Source: Alcaligenaceae bacterium CGII-47 (GTDB taxonomy: Bacteria > Pseudomonadota > Gammaproteobacteria > Burkholderiales > Burkholderiaceae_B). Taken from it: 64,000 nucleotides of DNA. This document shows positions 8,162 through 17,048 of this stretch, piece by piece. The notes under the pieces were generated by a model. That model saw only the letters and a list, made by a program, of their open reading frames with translations, did not search any database and was not told the origin of the DNA. The stretch is from positions 376,985 to 440,984 of the forward strand of contig JAHTBO010000003.1 of NCBI GenBank assembly GCA_019166125.1, given 5' to 3'. Both the position numbers and the translations under genes were made by a program. The first letter of the stretch is position 1, and each line of letters begins with the position of its first letter.

Positions 8162-8179
8162 AGCGATAGGCTGATCGCT
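8162..8179 (+). other. Hairpin abutting the rhlE ribosome site
   Basis: AGCGAT (8162-8167) pairs with ATCGCT (8174-8179) around a 6-base loop. The GGAG ribosome site begins at the next base (8180), and a T-rich run (8184-8194) follows. It could act as a temperature- or helicase-sensitive translation control, or as a weak attenuator. This is only a sequence observation. Confidence 0.35.
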
Positions 8180-8192
8180 GGAGTTTTATTTT

Positions 8193-9638
8193 TTGACTAC
8201 CTCTATTTCTTTTGCCGAGCTTGGCCTGGCAGAGCCGATTCTGCGTGCTGTGCATGACGCTGGCTATACCCACCCCACCCCCATTCAGGCCCAGGCGATC
8301 CCACGCGTGCTCGAAGGCGGTGATCTGTTGGCCGCCGCACAGACCGGTACGGGCAAAACGGCCGGCTTTACCTTGCCTATTCTGAATTACCTCCTGACTC
8401 ATCCGATGGAGACCCGCAAAGCCGGTCGCCCACGCGTGTTGGTGCTCACCCCGACTCGCGAGCTAACCGCTCAGGTCGAGGAATCAGTGCGCCTCTACAG
8501 CCAGCATACCCGCATCAACTCGATGGTGATGTTCGGCGGCGTCAATATCAAACCACAAATTAGCGCACTCAGGAAAAACCTAGACATCCTGGTCGCCACT
8601 CCCGGCCGTCTGCTGGACCATGCCCAACAAAAAACGGTCGACCTCTCTGGCGTCGAAATTCTCGTCCTGGACGAGGCCGACCGCATGTTGGACATGGGCT
8701 TTATCCGTGACATCCGCCGTATCATTGCGTTATTGCCCGCCAAACGCCAGAATCTGCTGTTCTCGGCGACATTCTCCGACGAGATCCGCGAACTGTCCAA
8801 GGGCGTGCTACGCAACGCCTCCGAGGTATCGGTCGCACGGCGAAATACCGCCTCCGAACTGGTCGCCCAGAGCGTTGTCATGACCGAACAAAGTCACAAG
8901 CGCGATCTGATCAGCCACATCATCCGTGATAGCGGCTGGCATCAGGTGCTGGTCTTTACGCGCACCAAGCACGGCGCGAATCGTCTGGCCGAAAAGCTCG
9001 TCAAAGACGGCCTGAATGCCGCGGCGATCCATGGCAATAAAAGTCAGGCTGCGCGTACGCGTGCGCTCGCCGGCTTTAAGGAAGGCAAGGTCGCTGTGCT
9101 GGTGGCAACTGATATCGCCGCACGCGGTCTGGACATCGACCATCTGCCCCAAGTCGTGAACTTCGAGCTACCTAATATTCCCGAAGACTACGTGCATCGA
9201 ATCGGGCGCACGGGGCGTGCTGGCAGCACGGGGTCGGCACTCTCACTCGTGGACAGAACCGAGATCAAGTTCCTCAAGGCCATCGAGCGCATGCTCAACA
9301 AAACCATTCCGCTACAGACCATCGAAGGCTGGAACCCAGCCGAAATGGTCCACACCGAGGCGCATCCTGATCCGCGCGATCAACGCGATGCGCAACGCAC
9401 ACGTGGCCCACGCGAAGTCCGTGACAATCGTCGCCCACAGCCTGCCTCAGATACTCGCCGTCCCGGTGCGCGAACGGGTAGCAGTAGTGCGCGCAGCCAT
9501 GGCGCTCCCGGCAACACGCCCGCCACTTCGCGCGAACGCGGCCCGCAAGGCGCGACACCCGCTCGTCCACGTAGCGCGGCCCCGCGTCGTGCTGGGGGTC
9601 GTTCAGGCCAAAGCGCGCTGCTGCACAAACAGGACTAA
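8193..9638 (+). CDS. rhlE: DEAD-box ATP-dependent RNA helicase (RhlE type)
   Basis: A 481-residue helicase. The motifs appear in order: Q-motif TPIQAQAIP, Walker [28 protein letters not shown] in [27 protein letters not shown] and HRIGRTGR. A basic, Arg/Pro-rich tail from about residue 385 replaces structured sequence, as in RhlE proteins that bind RNA non-specifically. The start is a TTG with GGAG nine bases upstream, giving the expected [12 protein letters not shown] opening; no closer ATG fits. Family members remodel structured RNA in ribosome assembly and RNA decay and are often cold-induced. It is transcribed alone from its own promoter. Confidence 0.92.
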   Translation: MTTSISFAELGLAEPILRAVHDAGYTHPTPIQAQAIPRVLEGGDLLAAAQTGTGKTAGFTLPILNYLLTHPMETRKAGRPRVLVLTPTRELTAQVEESVRLYSQHTRINSMVMFGGVNIKPQISALRKNLDILVATPGRLLDHAQQKTVDLSGVEILVLDEADRMLDMGFIRDIRRIIALLPAKRQNLLFSATFSDEIRELSKGVLRNASEVSVARRNTASELVAQSVVMTEQSHKRDLISHIIRDSGWHQVLVFTRTKHGANRLAEKLVKDGLNAAAIHGNKSQAARTRALAGFKEGKVAVLVATDIAARGLDIDHLPQVVNFELPNIPEDYVHRIGRTGRAGSTGSALSLVDRTEIKFLKAIERMLNKTIPLQTIEGWNPAEMVHTEAHPDPRDQRDAQRTRGPREVRDNRRPQPASDTRRPGARTGSSSARSHGAPGNTPATSRERGPQGATPARPRSAAPRRAGGRSGQSALLHKQD

Positions 9639-9664
9639 CTTAACCCTCGACTGCTCGCCGCATC

Positions 9665-10294
9665 ATGTCCTTTTCCCTCTGGCTCACCTTTTTTGCTGCA
9701 TCCTGGGCGATTTCTTTTTCACCCGGCCCAGGCGCAATCTCGGCGATGGCCTCCGGGCTGAAATACGGATTTCGACGCGGCTACTGGACGACGCTAGGGC
9801 TGGAATGCGGTATTTTGTGCCAACTCGCCATCGTGGCACTGGGCCTGGGCGCCCTGCTCGCCACGTCCGAGTTGGCCTTCGCCATGGTTAAATGGGTCGG
9901 TGTGGCCTACCTGATCTACCTCGGGGCCAAGCAATTTCGCACGGATGCGATGCCTGTCGCCGTCGAGGCACGACCTACCGGGAACGTTGAAATACGCGAA
10001 CAGATCATGCGCGGCTATCTGGTCAATATGACGAATCCCAAAGGTACGATGTTCCTGCTGGCGGTCGTGCCACAGTTCCTAGACTTGGCGCAGCCTTTGC
10101 CCTTGCAGTACGTCATCATTGGCGCCACGCTTTGTTTTACTGACCTGGTCGCCATGGGTTGCTACACCTCGTTGTCCTCGCGAATCCTGCGTCTGATGCA
10201 CAAGCCTGGCCACATAAGATGGCTTAACCGAGGGTTCGGCGCGCTGTTTATCCTTGCCGGTACAATTCTCGCCTCTCTGGGGCGGCGCGCATGA
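9665..10294 (+). CDS. LysE/RhtB family exporter
   Basis: A 209-residue membrane protein with the LysE superfamily layout of about six helices. The N-terminal signature is FSPGPGAISAMASGLKYGFRRGY, and the central NMTNPKGTMFLLAVVPQF is the second family hallmark. Members export amino acids or related small metabolites using the proton gradient; the substrate cannot be assigned. It sits 26 bases after rhlE on the same strand and 32 bases before prfC, and could be read through from either side. Confidence 0.85.
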   Translation: MSFSLWLTFFAASWAISFSPGPGAISAMASGLKYGFRRGYWTTLGLECGILCQLAIVALGLGALLATSELAFAMVKWVGVAYLIYLGAKQFRTDAMPVAVEARPTGNVEIREQIMRGYLVNMTNPKGTMFLLAVVPQFLDLAQPLPLQYVIIGATLCFTDLVAMGCYTSLSSRILRLMHKPGHIRWLNRGFGALFILAGTILASLGRRA

Positions 10295-10326
10295 GCGCGT
10301 TTATCCAAATACTCTAGAATCTGCAC

Positions 10327-11934
10327 ATGAATTTAGCTGACGAAGTCGCGCGTCGACGCACCTTTGCCATTATCTCGCACCCCGACGCAGGGAAAACCAC
10401 CCTCACAGAGAAGCTGCTGCTGTTCGCTGGTGCGATCCAGATTGCAGGCAGCGTCAAGGCACGCAAAGCCAGCCGTCACGCTTCCTCGGACTGGATGGAG
10501 ATCGAAAAACAGCGTGGCATCTCGGTTGCCTCATCGGTGATGCAGATCGAATACCGCGACTGCGTCATCAATTTGCTCGACACGCCGGGGCACCAGGACT
10601 TCTCTGAGGATACCTATCGTGTCCTCACCGCAGTGGATGCTGCACTCATGGTGATCGACGCGGCCAATGGCGTCGAACCTCAGACAATTCGACTGCTACA
10701 AGTCTGCCGCGCGCGCAATACCCCCATCATTACATTCATCAACAAGCTGGACCGCGAAGTTCAAGAGCCCCTTGATCTGCTCGCCGAAATCGAAGCGCAT
10801 CTGGGCATGGACGCCATCCCCTTCTCATGGCCCGTCGGCATGGGACGGCATTTTGGCGGTGTTTTCGATATTCGCCACGATCATATGCGGATCTTCAAAC
10901 CTGGCTCCGAACGTCATCATGACGACAACGAGACCATTGAGGGCCTCAACAACCCCGCCATTGCAGAACGCTTTGGCGATAATTTCACCAAGGCGCACGA
11001 AGAGATCGGCTTGATCATCGGCGCCACGCCAGAATTTGACCGCGCCAAGTTCCTGGCTGGGCTTCAGACACCGGTGTTTTTTGGCTCGGCAATCAATAAC
11101 TTCGGTGTACGCGAAGTACTCGATGCGCTGGTCGAACAAGCCCCACCCCCAGGACCGCGCACGGCTGTACAGCGCATCGTCTATCCCGAAGAACCTAAAT
11201 TCAGCGGCGTGGTCTTCAAAGTCCAGGCCAATATGGATCCCGCCCACCGCGATCGGGTCGCCTTTGTGCGTGTCAGCTCAGGTCATTTTCAGCGGGGTAT
11301 GCGTCTGACGATCGGGCGCAACGGTAAGGAGATCCGTCCCAATAACGTGGTGTCGTTTTTATCCCAGCGCAGGGAAATCCTGGAAGAGGCCTATGCGGGC
11401 GACATCATCGGCATCCCCAACCATGGCGTCCTGCAATTAGGCGACGTCCTGACCGAAGGCGAAACGCTGACGTTCACGGGCCTGCCGTTCTTTGCGCCTG
11501 AGCTTTTCCAGGCGGTCGAAGTCAAGGATCCCTTACGCACCAAGCAATTGCGCACCGGCCTCACCCAATTAGGCGAGGAGGGTGCAATTCAGGTGTTCCG
11601 GCCACAGATGGCGGGTGGCGCGCTCCTGCTGGGTGCGGTTGGACAATTGCAGTTCGAGGTGGTGGCCCATCGTCTCAAGACCGAATATGGGGCGGAAGCT
11701 CGGCTCATGCCCTCGCGTTATCACATGGCGCGGTGGGTCACGGCAGAGGACCCCAAGGCCATGAAGAAGTTTCTCGAATCCAATGCTGCAAATATCGCCT
11801 ACGACGTTGTCAACGCCACCGCATTCCTGGCCACATCAGCGGCACAATTACGCGTCGTCCAAGAGCTTTATCCCAACATTCAGTTTCACGCAATGCGTGA
11901 GCATTCTGGACAGGTTTTTGGCGAAGGAATCTAA
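10327..11934 (+). CDS. prfC: Peptide chain release factor 3
   Basis: A 535-residue translational GTPase, the normal RF3 length. G1 HPDAGKTTLTEKLL, the switch region with RGISVASSVMQ, G3 DTPGHQDFSEDTYR and G4 NKLDRE are all intact. The middle has the RF3-specific DIRHDHMRIF region, and the C-terminus HAMREHSGQVFG matches the family. RF3 removes RF1 or RF2 from the ribosome after peptide release. ATG 10327 is preceded by TAGAAT; no strong ribosome site is visible. Confidence 0.95.
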   Translation: MNLADEVARRRTFAIISHPDAGKTTLTEKLLLFAGAIQIAGSVKARKASRHASSDWMEIEKQRGISVASSVMQIEYRDCVINLLDTPGHQDFSEDTYRVLTAVDAALMVIDAANGVEPQTIRLLQVCRARNTPIITFINKLDREVQEPLDLLAEIEAHLGMDAIPFSWPVGMGRHFGGVFDIRHDHMRIFKPGSERHHDDNETIEGLNNPAIAERFGDNFTKAHEEIGLIIGATPEFDRAKFLAGLQTPVFFGSAINNFGVREVLDALVEQAPPPGPRTAVQRIVYPEEPKFSGVVFKVQANMDPAHRDRVAFVRVSSGHFQRGMRLTIGRNGKEIRPNNVVSFLSQRREILEEAYAGDIIGIPNHGVLQLGDVLTEGETLTFTGLPFFAPELFQAVEVKDPLRTKQLRTGLTQLGEEGAIQVFRPQMAGGALLLGAVGQLQFEVVAHRLKTEYGAEARLMPSRYHMARWVTAEDPKAMKKFLESNAANIAYDVVNATAFLATSAAQLRVVQELYPNIQFHAMREHSGQVFGEGI

Positions 11935-11987
11935 GTCATCCTATACAATGCAATGAACGTTCTGATTCTTGAACCGGGGGATTGTTC

Positions 11988-12623
11988 ATGTCCTGGCGTT
12001 TGATTTTCGCCATCTTATTGATTACCGCAGGCGCAGCCGCCTGGGGTGGACTGCAACTGGGCGATTGGCTGATTGCCCATGGCCCCGAGGCCTCTATCGC
12101 CCCCGTTGTCAATCAGACGACGCCCTTGGTCCCTGTGCTCGACGCCGATGGCAAACCGCATGCTGCCGTCGCGCCCCAGCCGCTGCCTGATGGTCGTCTG
12201 GGCGTACCTGCACCGCAGCCGCCCGTGGACTGGGCCGTCACCACCAGCCCGCTCATGGACTCAGCACCGCCTATCGCCTTGGCCACCACCATGATCTCGA
12301 TGGATGAAGCCATCCAGCTTGCATCGATGCAGCGGCAAGACGGCCTCCAGGGTATCGCGGATGCCAGCGCTTTGGATCCCAGCCGCCAGCCGATCCAGCC
12401 CATCGATATCACCCAGGCGCCGCCTCCCGCTGCAGCATCTGTTGGCACGGGTGCCACCCGAGGTGACTGGCAAGCCGCCTTCCGGCGCGAGCTCAGTGCC
12501 TGTGAGGGCGTCGGGTTCTTTTCCAGGCCCACCTGCGCATGGGCAGCTCGCAACAAATATTGCGAACCTAATGGTGCCTGGGGTCTGGTGGACGGCTGTC
12601 CCGCCCGCAGGCAGGGCAATTAG
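11988..12623 (+). CDS. Hypothetical membrane-anchored protein with C-terminal cysteine motif
   Basis: A 211-residue protein I cannot name. An N-terminal transmembrane anchor (LIFAILLITAGAAAWGGLQL) is followed by a long Pro/Ala-rich, probably unstructured region. A compact C-terminal domain carries four cysteines in the pattern C-x-GFF-x-RPTCAWAARNKYC-x-PN-x-AWG-x4-CP. I recall this tail from conserved Burkholderiales hypotheticals but know no function. ATG 11988 is used because GGGGG lies eight bases upstream; TTG 11982 is the alternative. It is convergent with rpoN. Confidence 0.6.
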   Translation: MSWRLIFAILLITAGAAAWGGLQLGDWLIAHGPEASIAPVVNQTTPLVPVLDADGKPHAAVAPQPLPDGRLGVPAPQPPVDWAVTTSPLMDSAPPIALATTMISMDEAIQLASMQRQDGLQGIADASALDPSRQPIQPIDITQAPPPAAASVGTGATRGDWQAAFRRELSACEGVGFFSRPTCAWAARNKYCEPNGAWGLVDGCPARRQGN

Positions 12624-12668
12624 GCCGAACAGGCCGACCAGTCAGCAGACCCGCGTGCCGCATCGCTA

Positions 12669-14033
12669 TTACAGGTCGCGCATTTTCCGTAACGCCGTAA
12701 CAGGAACGCCCATGATCTCCCGATACTTGGCGACCGTGCGTCGAGCAATCACCACCCCCTGGTCGGCCAACAACTGCGCAATCTGACTATCTGACCAAGG
12801 TTTTTGAGGCGGTTCCTGAGCCAGGATGGTCTTAATCATGGTCTGCACGGCCAAAGCCGAGGTCTCCTCGCCGGTATCAGTCTGCATCACCGAGCCAAAA
12901 AAATACTTGAGCTCGAACACACCTTGAGGCGTTTGGGCATACTTGAGGCGCGTCGCCCGCGAGATTGTCGATTCATGCAGCCCCAGCAACTGAGCGATGT
13001 CACGCAGCACCAAGGGGCGCAAAGCACGGGGCCCCGTCTCCAGGAACGCCTGTTGATGCGTCGCGATTGCCTGGGCAACACGCAATACAGTCTGGTTGCG
13101 CTGCCCCAAGCCGCGTATGAACCCATGCGCCTGCTGAAGCTGCTCACGCAGAGGTGCCGGCTGCTCGAGCGCTTCGGACTGATCCAGCCATTGTGCGTAC
13201 TGTGGGTTGACACGTACATGCGTCGCGAGTGCCGGATTAAGGCTGACTTCCCAATTTCCATGCGCTTTGTATATCAGCACATCAGGCACGATGTAATGAA
13301 TGTCTCCGGCGCCCCAGTCTCCTGCGGGGCGTGGATTAAGGCGGCGCAACAAGGCATGGGCGGCATCAAGTCGTGTGCGCGTGCAGGCCAGCGCCTTGCA
13401 CAAGCGCGCAAACTTGCCTGCCGCCAGTAGTGCCAAATTCGACGCACTCGCCAGTTCTCGCGCACAGGCCCATACCTCCTCGTCAAGCGAACAACGATCA
13501 ATGAGCCGGTCTAACTGCAGGACCAAACACTCCGCCAGGTTTCGCGCGCCAATGCCAGGCGGATCAAACGACTGCAACAAGGACAAGGCGGTGCGCCATT
13601 CATCGGGCATCAAGGCGAGTTCTCTGGGCATATCGATCGCGATCTTCTCCAGAGACTGCGCGAGGTAGCCTTGCTCATCCAACTCACCGATCAACAGCGT
13701 CACCAGCCCCCGATCACGCGGCGTCGCCCGGGTCAGATGCAATTGTTGTAAAAGAAATTCCTGTAGACTCTGACGAATTATGGTTTCGGGGATATCATCG
13801 CTGGCAAGTTGCCTGGCTCGCGGCGCCCACCAGCGATCCAGCCATTCAGATTGCTGGGCGGCGGTATTGGGCTCGTCTACCAGTTCCAGCATAGGATTAT
13901 CCAGGAGCGCCTGCGCCAGCATCTGCTCCAGCTCATAGGACGAGCATTGCAGCAGTTGAATCGCCTGCTGCAATTGGGGGGTCAACGCCAGATGTTGATG
14001 CTGACCCAGTTCCAGCGACTGATGTGATTGCAT
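12669..14033 (-). CDS. rpoN: RNA polymerase sigma-54 factor
   Basis: A 454-residue RpoN. The N-terminal glutamine-rich activator-interacting region (LALTPQLQQAIQLLQCSSYELEQ) is followed by the core-binding domain, the helix-turn-helix around LGLHESTISRATR, and the C-terminal RpoN box ARRTVAKYRE that reads the -24 element. Transcription from its promoters needs AAA+ activators. An in-frame stop lies four codons upstream of the ATG, so this start is well fixed, yet no Shine-Dalgarno sequence is present. It is not followed by hpf or ptsN as in many relatives; the downstream neighbour is the convergent hypothetical gene. Confidence 0.93.
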   Translation of the reverse strand: MQSHQSLELGQHQHLALTPQLQQAIQLLQCSSYELEQMLAQALLDNPMLELVDEPNTAAQQSEWLDRWWAPRARQLASDDIPETIIRQSLQEFLLQQLHLTRATPRDRGLVTLLIGELDEQGYLAQSLEKIAIDMPRELALMPDEWRTALSLLQSFDPPGIGARNLAECLVLQLDRLIDRCSLDEEVWACARELASASNLALLAAGKFARLCKALACTRTRLDAAHALLRRLNPRPAGDWGAGDIHYIVPDVLIYKAHGNWEVSLNPALATHVRVNPQYAQWLDQSEALEQPAPLREQLQQAHGFIRGLGQRNQTVLRVAQAIATHQQAFLETGPRALRPLVLRDIAQLLGLHESTISRATRLKYAQTPQGVFELKYFFGSVMQTDTGEETSALAVQTMIKTILAQEPPQKPWSDSQIAQLLADQGVVIARRTVAKYREIMGVPVTALRKMRDL

Positions 14034-14047
14034 TTTAGAATACGGCT

Positions 14048-14599
14048 ATGACTACTGAACCCACCTTGCTTCCAAACGCCCGCGATCATGCGTTACTACG
14101 CAATATTCTGCTTAAGCTCACCGCCACCCAAAAAATTATTGCAACTGCAGTGGTGGTGATCGTGACGCTGATTTGGTATGACCTGCTCAACCGGCTCCTT
14201 GCATTTGGCGGCGCTATTGATTACGCCGCCTTGCACGTGCTGGGTGCCGAGGGAAGCGCATTGTTGCAACGATACAACCCATTTTTCTGGTGGGCGACCA
14301 TTGTGCTGTGCACGATCATTATTGCCTACTTTCTCTATCTATTCGTACGCAGCACCGCGCAACGCACACGTCAGCGCCCGATCGATCAACACAGCGTCAC
14401 CCAATTATGCCAGGGGCTCTCGGCACCGGCTCTAGACGTGCTCTTGTGGGCTTGGCAAAATCGTAGCGAACCGCTGCGCATCGGTGATCTGCAACGCACG
14501 CGCAACGAGTTGCGTGCCCATCGTGCCACCAAGCTCCAACATGCGGCTCGCCAGCTCGCCATGATCGAGGAAGCGCGTCGCAAGCACGACCCCATCTGA
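14048..14599 (+). CDS. Hypothetical inner-membrane protein
   Basis: A 183-residue protein with two transmembrane helices (about residues 30-48 and 80-100) and a cytoplasmic C-terminal region rich in Arg and Gln that looks helical. I recognise no family. Its ATG lies only 14 bases from the divergent rpoN ATG, and no ribosome site is visible; no better internal start exists. The open frame, its length and codon use like its neighbours support it as a real gene. Confidence 0.6.
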   Translation: MTTEPTLLPNARDHALLRNILLKLTATQKIIATAVVVIVTLIWYDLLNRLLAFGGAIDYAALHVLGAEGSALLQRYNPFFWWATIVLCTIIIAYFLYLFVRSTAQRTRQRPIDQHSVTQLCQGLSAPALDVLLWAWQNRSEPLRIGDLQRTRNELRAHRATKLQHAARQLAMIEEARRKHDPI

Positions 14600-14643
14600 T
14601 TATTTTCTTGCCAAGCACCTAATAATGTGTTTGACTTGAGGCT

Positions 14644-14784
14644 ATGGAACGTACGCCCGTCACCTCTGTTGACCTCATCCGCAGCCTTGCTGCGGATTCG
14701 TTCGCGTATGTCGCATCCAACGCCAGAGCCTACCCACTCCTGTCCGCGCCCCTGCTACTGCTACCGATCGGTTGCCGAGCCTAG
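14644..14784 (+). CDS. leuL: Putative leucine leader peptide upstream of leuA
   Basis: A 46-codon ORF ending 98 bases before leuA. Near its end it reads PLLSAPLLLLP, six leucines in ten codons, including two CTA codons that are rare in such a GC-rich genome. GAGG lies just before the ATG, with short spacing. Leucine-rich leader peptides controlling leuA by ribosome-mediated attenuation are known in proteobacteria, so this is a natural candidate. The symbol is used by analogy. The peptide itself has no expected function. A competing short frame starts at 14708, so translation needs proof. Confidence 0.55.
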   Translation: MERTPVTSVDLIRSLAADSFAYVASNARAYPLLSAPLLLLPIGCRA

Positions 14785-14876
14785 CGTCGCGTGGTAGCTC
14801 GGTAGCCTGCAATCGCCACATCCCCCCGGTTTCCGGCGCCTGTCATGATCTGATAGGCCCACAGCATTAGACAGGT
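14770..14876 (+). promoter_or_regulatory. leuA leader RNA with alternative hairpins
   Basis: GGTTGCCGAGC (14770-14780) can pair along 11 positions, two of them G-U, with GCTCGGTAGCC (14797-14807); this stem overlaps the end of the leader ORF. Downstream, GCCTGTCA (14838-14845) can pair with TGATAGGC (14851-14858). Alternatively, CCTGTC (14839-14844) can pair with GACAGG (14870-14875), which contains the presumed leuA ribosome site. No T-run follows, so control may act on translation or through Rho. The structures were read by eye. Confidence 0.45.
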
Positions 14877-14882
14877 ATAGCC

Positions 14883-16583
14883 ATGATCCAGCACCCCGCA
14901 GATAAGTACATTCCGTTTAAACCATTCGAGCGCGATTTTGCCGAGCGCACGTGGCCAAGCAAACGTATCACTCATCCCCCTATCTGGATGAGCACCGATT
15001 TGCGCGACGGCAACCAGTCGCTGATCGAGCCCATGAGTGTCGAGCGTAAACTGCGTTTTTTCGAGCAACTGATCAGAATCGGTTTTAAGGAAATCGAGGT
15101 TGGCTTCCCCTCTGCCTCACAGACCGACTTCGATTTTGTACGTAAATTAATAGACGAACAGCGCATCCCCGATGATGTCACAATCATTGCGCTGACCCAG
15201 GCCCGTGAGGATCTGATCGCCCGTACCGTAGAGGCTGCCGCTGGCGCCAAACAAGCCATCATTCACCTGTATAACGCCTGTGCACCGGCTTTTCGCAAGA
15301 TCGTATTTCGCATGAGCCGTGCCGAAGTCTGCGATATCGCCGTACAGGGCACACGCATCGTGCGCGCTGAGCTCGCCAAGCACCCCGAGACACAGTGGCG
15401 CTACCAGTACTCACCCGAGGTGTTCAGCACCACCGAGCCCGAGTTCGCCCTCGAGGTTTGCAACGCGGTGGCCGATGCCTGGCAACCCACTATTGACTCA
15501 AAAATCATCTTCAATCTGCCCGCGACCATCGAGGCGACCACGCCCAATCTGTACGCTGATCAGATCGAGTGGATGCATAACAATCTGGCGCAGCGTGACA
15601 AAATTATTCTTAGTGTCCACCCACACAATGATCGCGGCACCGCTGTCGCTGCCGCAGAATTCGCGGTCATGGCCGGCGCCGATCGCATCGAAGGGTGCTT
15701 GTTCGGTAATGGCGAACGAACCGGCAATGTGGATCTGGTGACACTGGCGCTGAATCTCTACACTCAGGGTATTCATCCTGGCCTGGATTTTTCAGACATT
15801 GACGAGGTTCGTCGCTGCGTAGAGTACTGCAACCAGTTGCCTGTGCATCCGCGCCATCCCTATGCGGGCGACTTGGTCTTTACCGCCTTTTCAGGCTCAC
15901 ATCAGGATGCCATCAAAAAGGGGTTTGCCATTCAGCAACCCGATGCACTCTGGGAGGTGCCGTACCTGCCGATCGACCCCGCTGACCTGGGTCGCAGCTA
16001 CGATGCCGTCATTCGCGTCAATAGCCAATCGGGCAAAGGGGGTGTTTCGTACCTGCTCGAGCAAGAGCACGGCTTAGTCCTGCCCCGTCGTCTGCAAATC
16101 GAATTTAGCCGTGCGATCCAGCGTGTCACCGATCAGACCGGCAGCGAAGTCACCCCAAGCGCGGTCTACGAGATCTTTACACGCGAATACCTGGATATCG
16201 AAGCCCCCTGGCACCTCATACGCCACCGCATCACCGGCAGCCAAAAGGGCGGCAAACAAAAACAGTTCGCCATCGAGGTCGAACTTGAAGTCAATGGCGA
16301 AACCCGTCATCTGACTGGCGAAGGCGATGGTGCCATATCGGCGTTTGTCAATGCATTAGGGGTAGACGCCCGAATTATGGACTACCAAGAGCATGCTATC
16401 GGTACGGGTACCGACACCCGCGCCGCCTCGTATGTTGAAATGCGCATTGGCGATGCACCGAGTGGCTTTGGTGTCGGCATCCACGCAGATATTGTCACCT
16501 CGTCGTTCCTCGCTATCCTGAGCGCCTTCAATCGTCATGCCATGACACAAAAGCGCCCAGCCAGCGATACCATCGCCGCCTGA
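14883..16583 (+). CDS. leuA: 2-isopropylmalate synthase, long form
   Basis: A 566-residue enzyme that condenses acetyl-CoA with 2-oxoisovalerate, the first step of leucine synthesis. The catalytic TIM barrel has the [11 protein letters not shown] metal-binding start and [11 protein letters not shown] with its metal histidines. The C-terminal regulatory domain, which binds leucine in this family, ends [13 protein letters not shown]. The length matches the longer LeuA class found in Burkholderiales and actinobacteria rather than the roughly 520-residue enteric form. ATG 14883 has a weak AGG site seven bases upstream that may be masked by leader RNA pairing. It is monocistronic; leuBCD are not in the window. 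Confidence 0.95.
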   Translation: MIQHPADKYIPFKPFERDFAERTWPSKRITHPPIWMSTDLRDGNQSLIEPMSVERKLRFFEQLIRIGFKEIEVGFPSASQTDFDFVRKLIDEQRIPDDVTIIALTQAREDLIARTVEAAAGAKQAIIHLYNACAPAFRKIVFRMSRAEVCDIAVQGTRIVRAELAKHPETQWRYQYSPEVFSTTEPEFALEVCNAVADAWQPTIDSKIIFNLPATIEATTPNLYADQIEWMHNNLAQRDKIILSVHPHNDRGTAVAAAEFAVMAGADRIEGCLFGNGERTGNVDLVTLALNLYTQGIHPGLDFSDIDEVRRCVEYCNQLPVHPRHPYAGDLVFTAFSGSHQDAIKKGFAIQQPDALWEVPYLPIDPADLGRSYDAVIRVNSQSGKGGVSYLLEQEHGLVLPRRLQIEFSRAIQRVTDQTGSEVTPSAVYEIFTREYLDIEAPWHLIRHRITGSQKGGKQKQFAIEVELEVNGETRHLTGEGDGAISAFVNALGVDARIMDYQEHAIGTGTDTRAASYVEMRIGDAPSGFGVGIHADIVTSSFLAILSAFNRHAMTQKRPASDTIAA

Positions 16584-16604
16584 CGATTACCTAAGCCAGC
16601 GCTG

Positions 16605-16955
16605 TCACCATAGCGGCGCAGGCTCCCAGGTCACATCCTCGCCCTTTTCTCGGGCCAGACGCAGCATGGTCAGCAATGGCCATGCGCGCCGTCGAAAGCT
16701 CACAGACTGCAAGATGGGATGATCTGTTGCATCATCGTCATGGCCACCCTCGTGTTCGGGTGCATCGTGATCGGTATCCGCCGCCACTGCGTGCTCGATG
16801 CCAGCAATCGCCTGGTCAAGCTGCATGCGCGTAATAACGCCCCGCTCGGGCAGTCCACCCTCGAAGGTCTTGCCGGCTGCCTGCAGAATTGGTAAGGCAT
16901 GCTGTCCGTACATCAGGATCTCGGCAGCTGATTTGGAGTGAAAGAGTACAAGCAT
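16605..16955 (-). CDS. DUF1840 domain-containing protein
   Basis: A 116-residue protein. The opening MLVLFHSKSAAEILMYGQHALPILQ and the closing RRAWPLLTMLRLAREKGEDVTW are the conserved ends of the DUF1840 family, common in betaproteobacteria. Between them lies a variable linker with many His and Asp residues (DTDHDAPEHEGGHDDD) that could bind metal. No signal peptide is seen, so it is probably cytoplasmic. The function is unknown. It is convergent with leuA. Confidence 0.78.
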   Translation of the reverse strand: MLVLFHSKSAAEILMYGQHALPILQAAGKTFEGGLPERGVITRMQLDQAIAGIEHAVAADTDHDAPEHEGGHDDDATDHPILQSVSFRRRAWPLLTMLRLAREKGEDVTWEPAPLW

Positions 16956-17048
16956 AGACGGTTTTCCTCAGTGGACATGTTTATACATTAACCTAACTTT
17001 TATACCTCGCCAAGCGCCAAGATATCCATACCATACGTGGAGCGCTTG

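Noticed and set aside
14708-14797. Alternative leader frame starting at ATG 14708
   Set aside because: It reads Cys/Tyr/Pro-rich without leucines and has no ribosome site; the leucine-rich frame from 14644 fits the downstream gene.
16956-17048. Immunity or chaperone gene before the Rhs gene
   Set aside because: Only about 90 non-coding bases lie between the DUF1840 gene and rhs.
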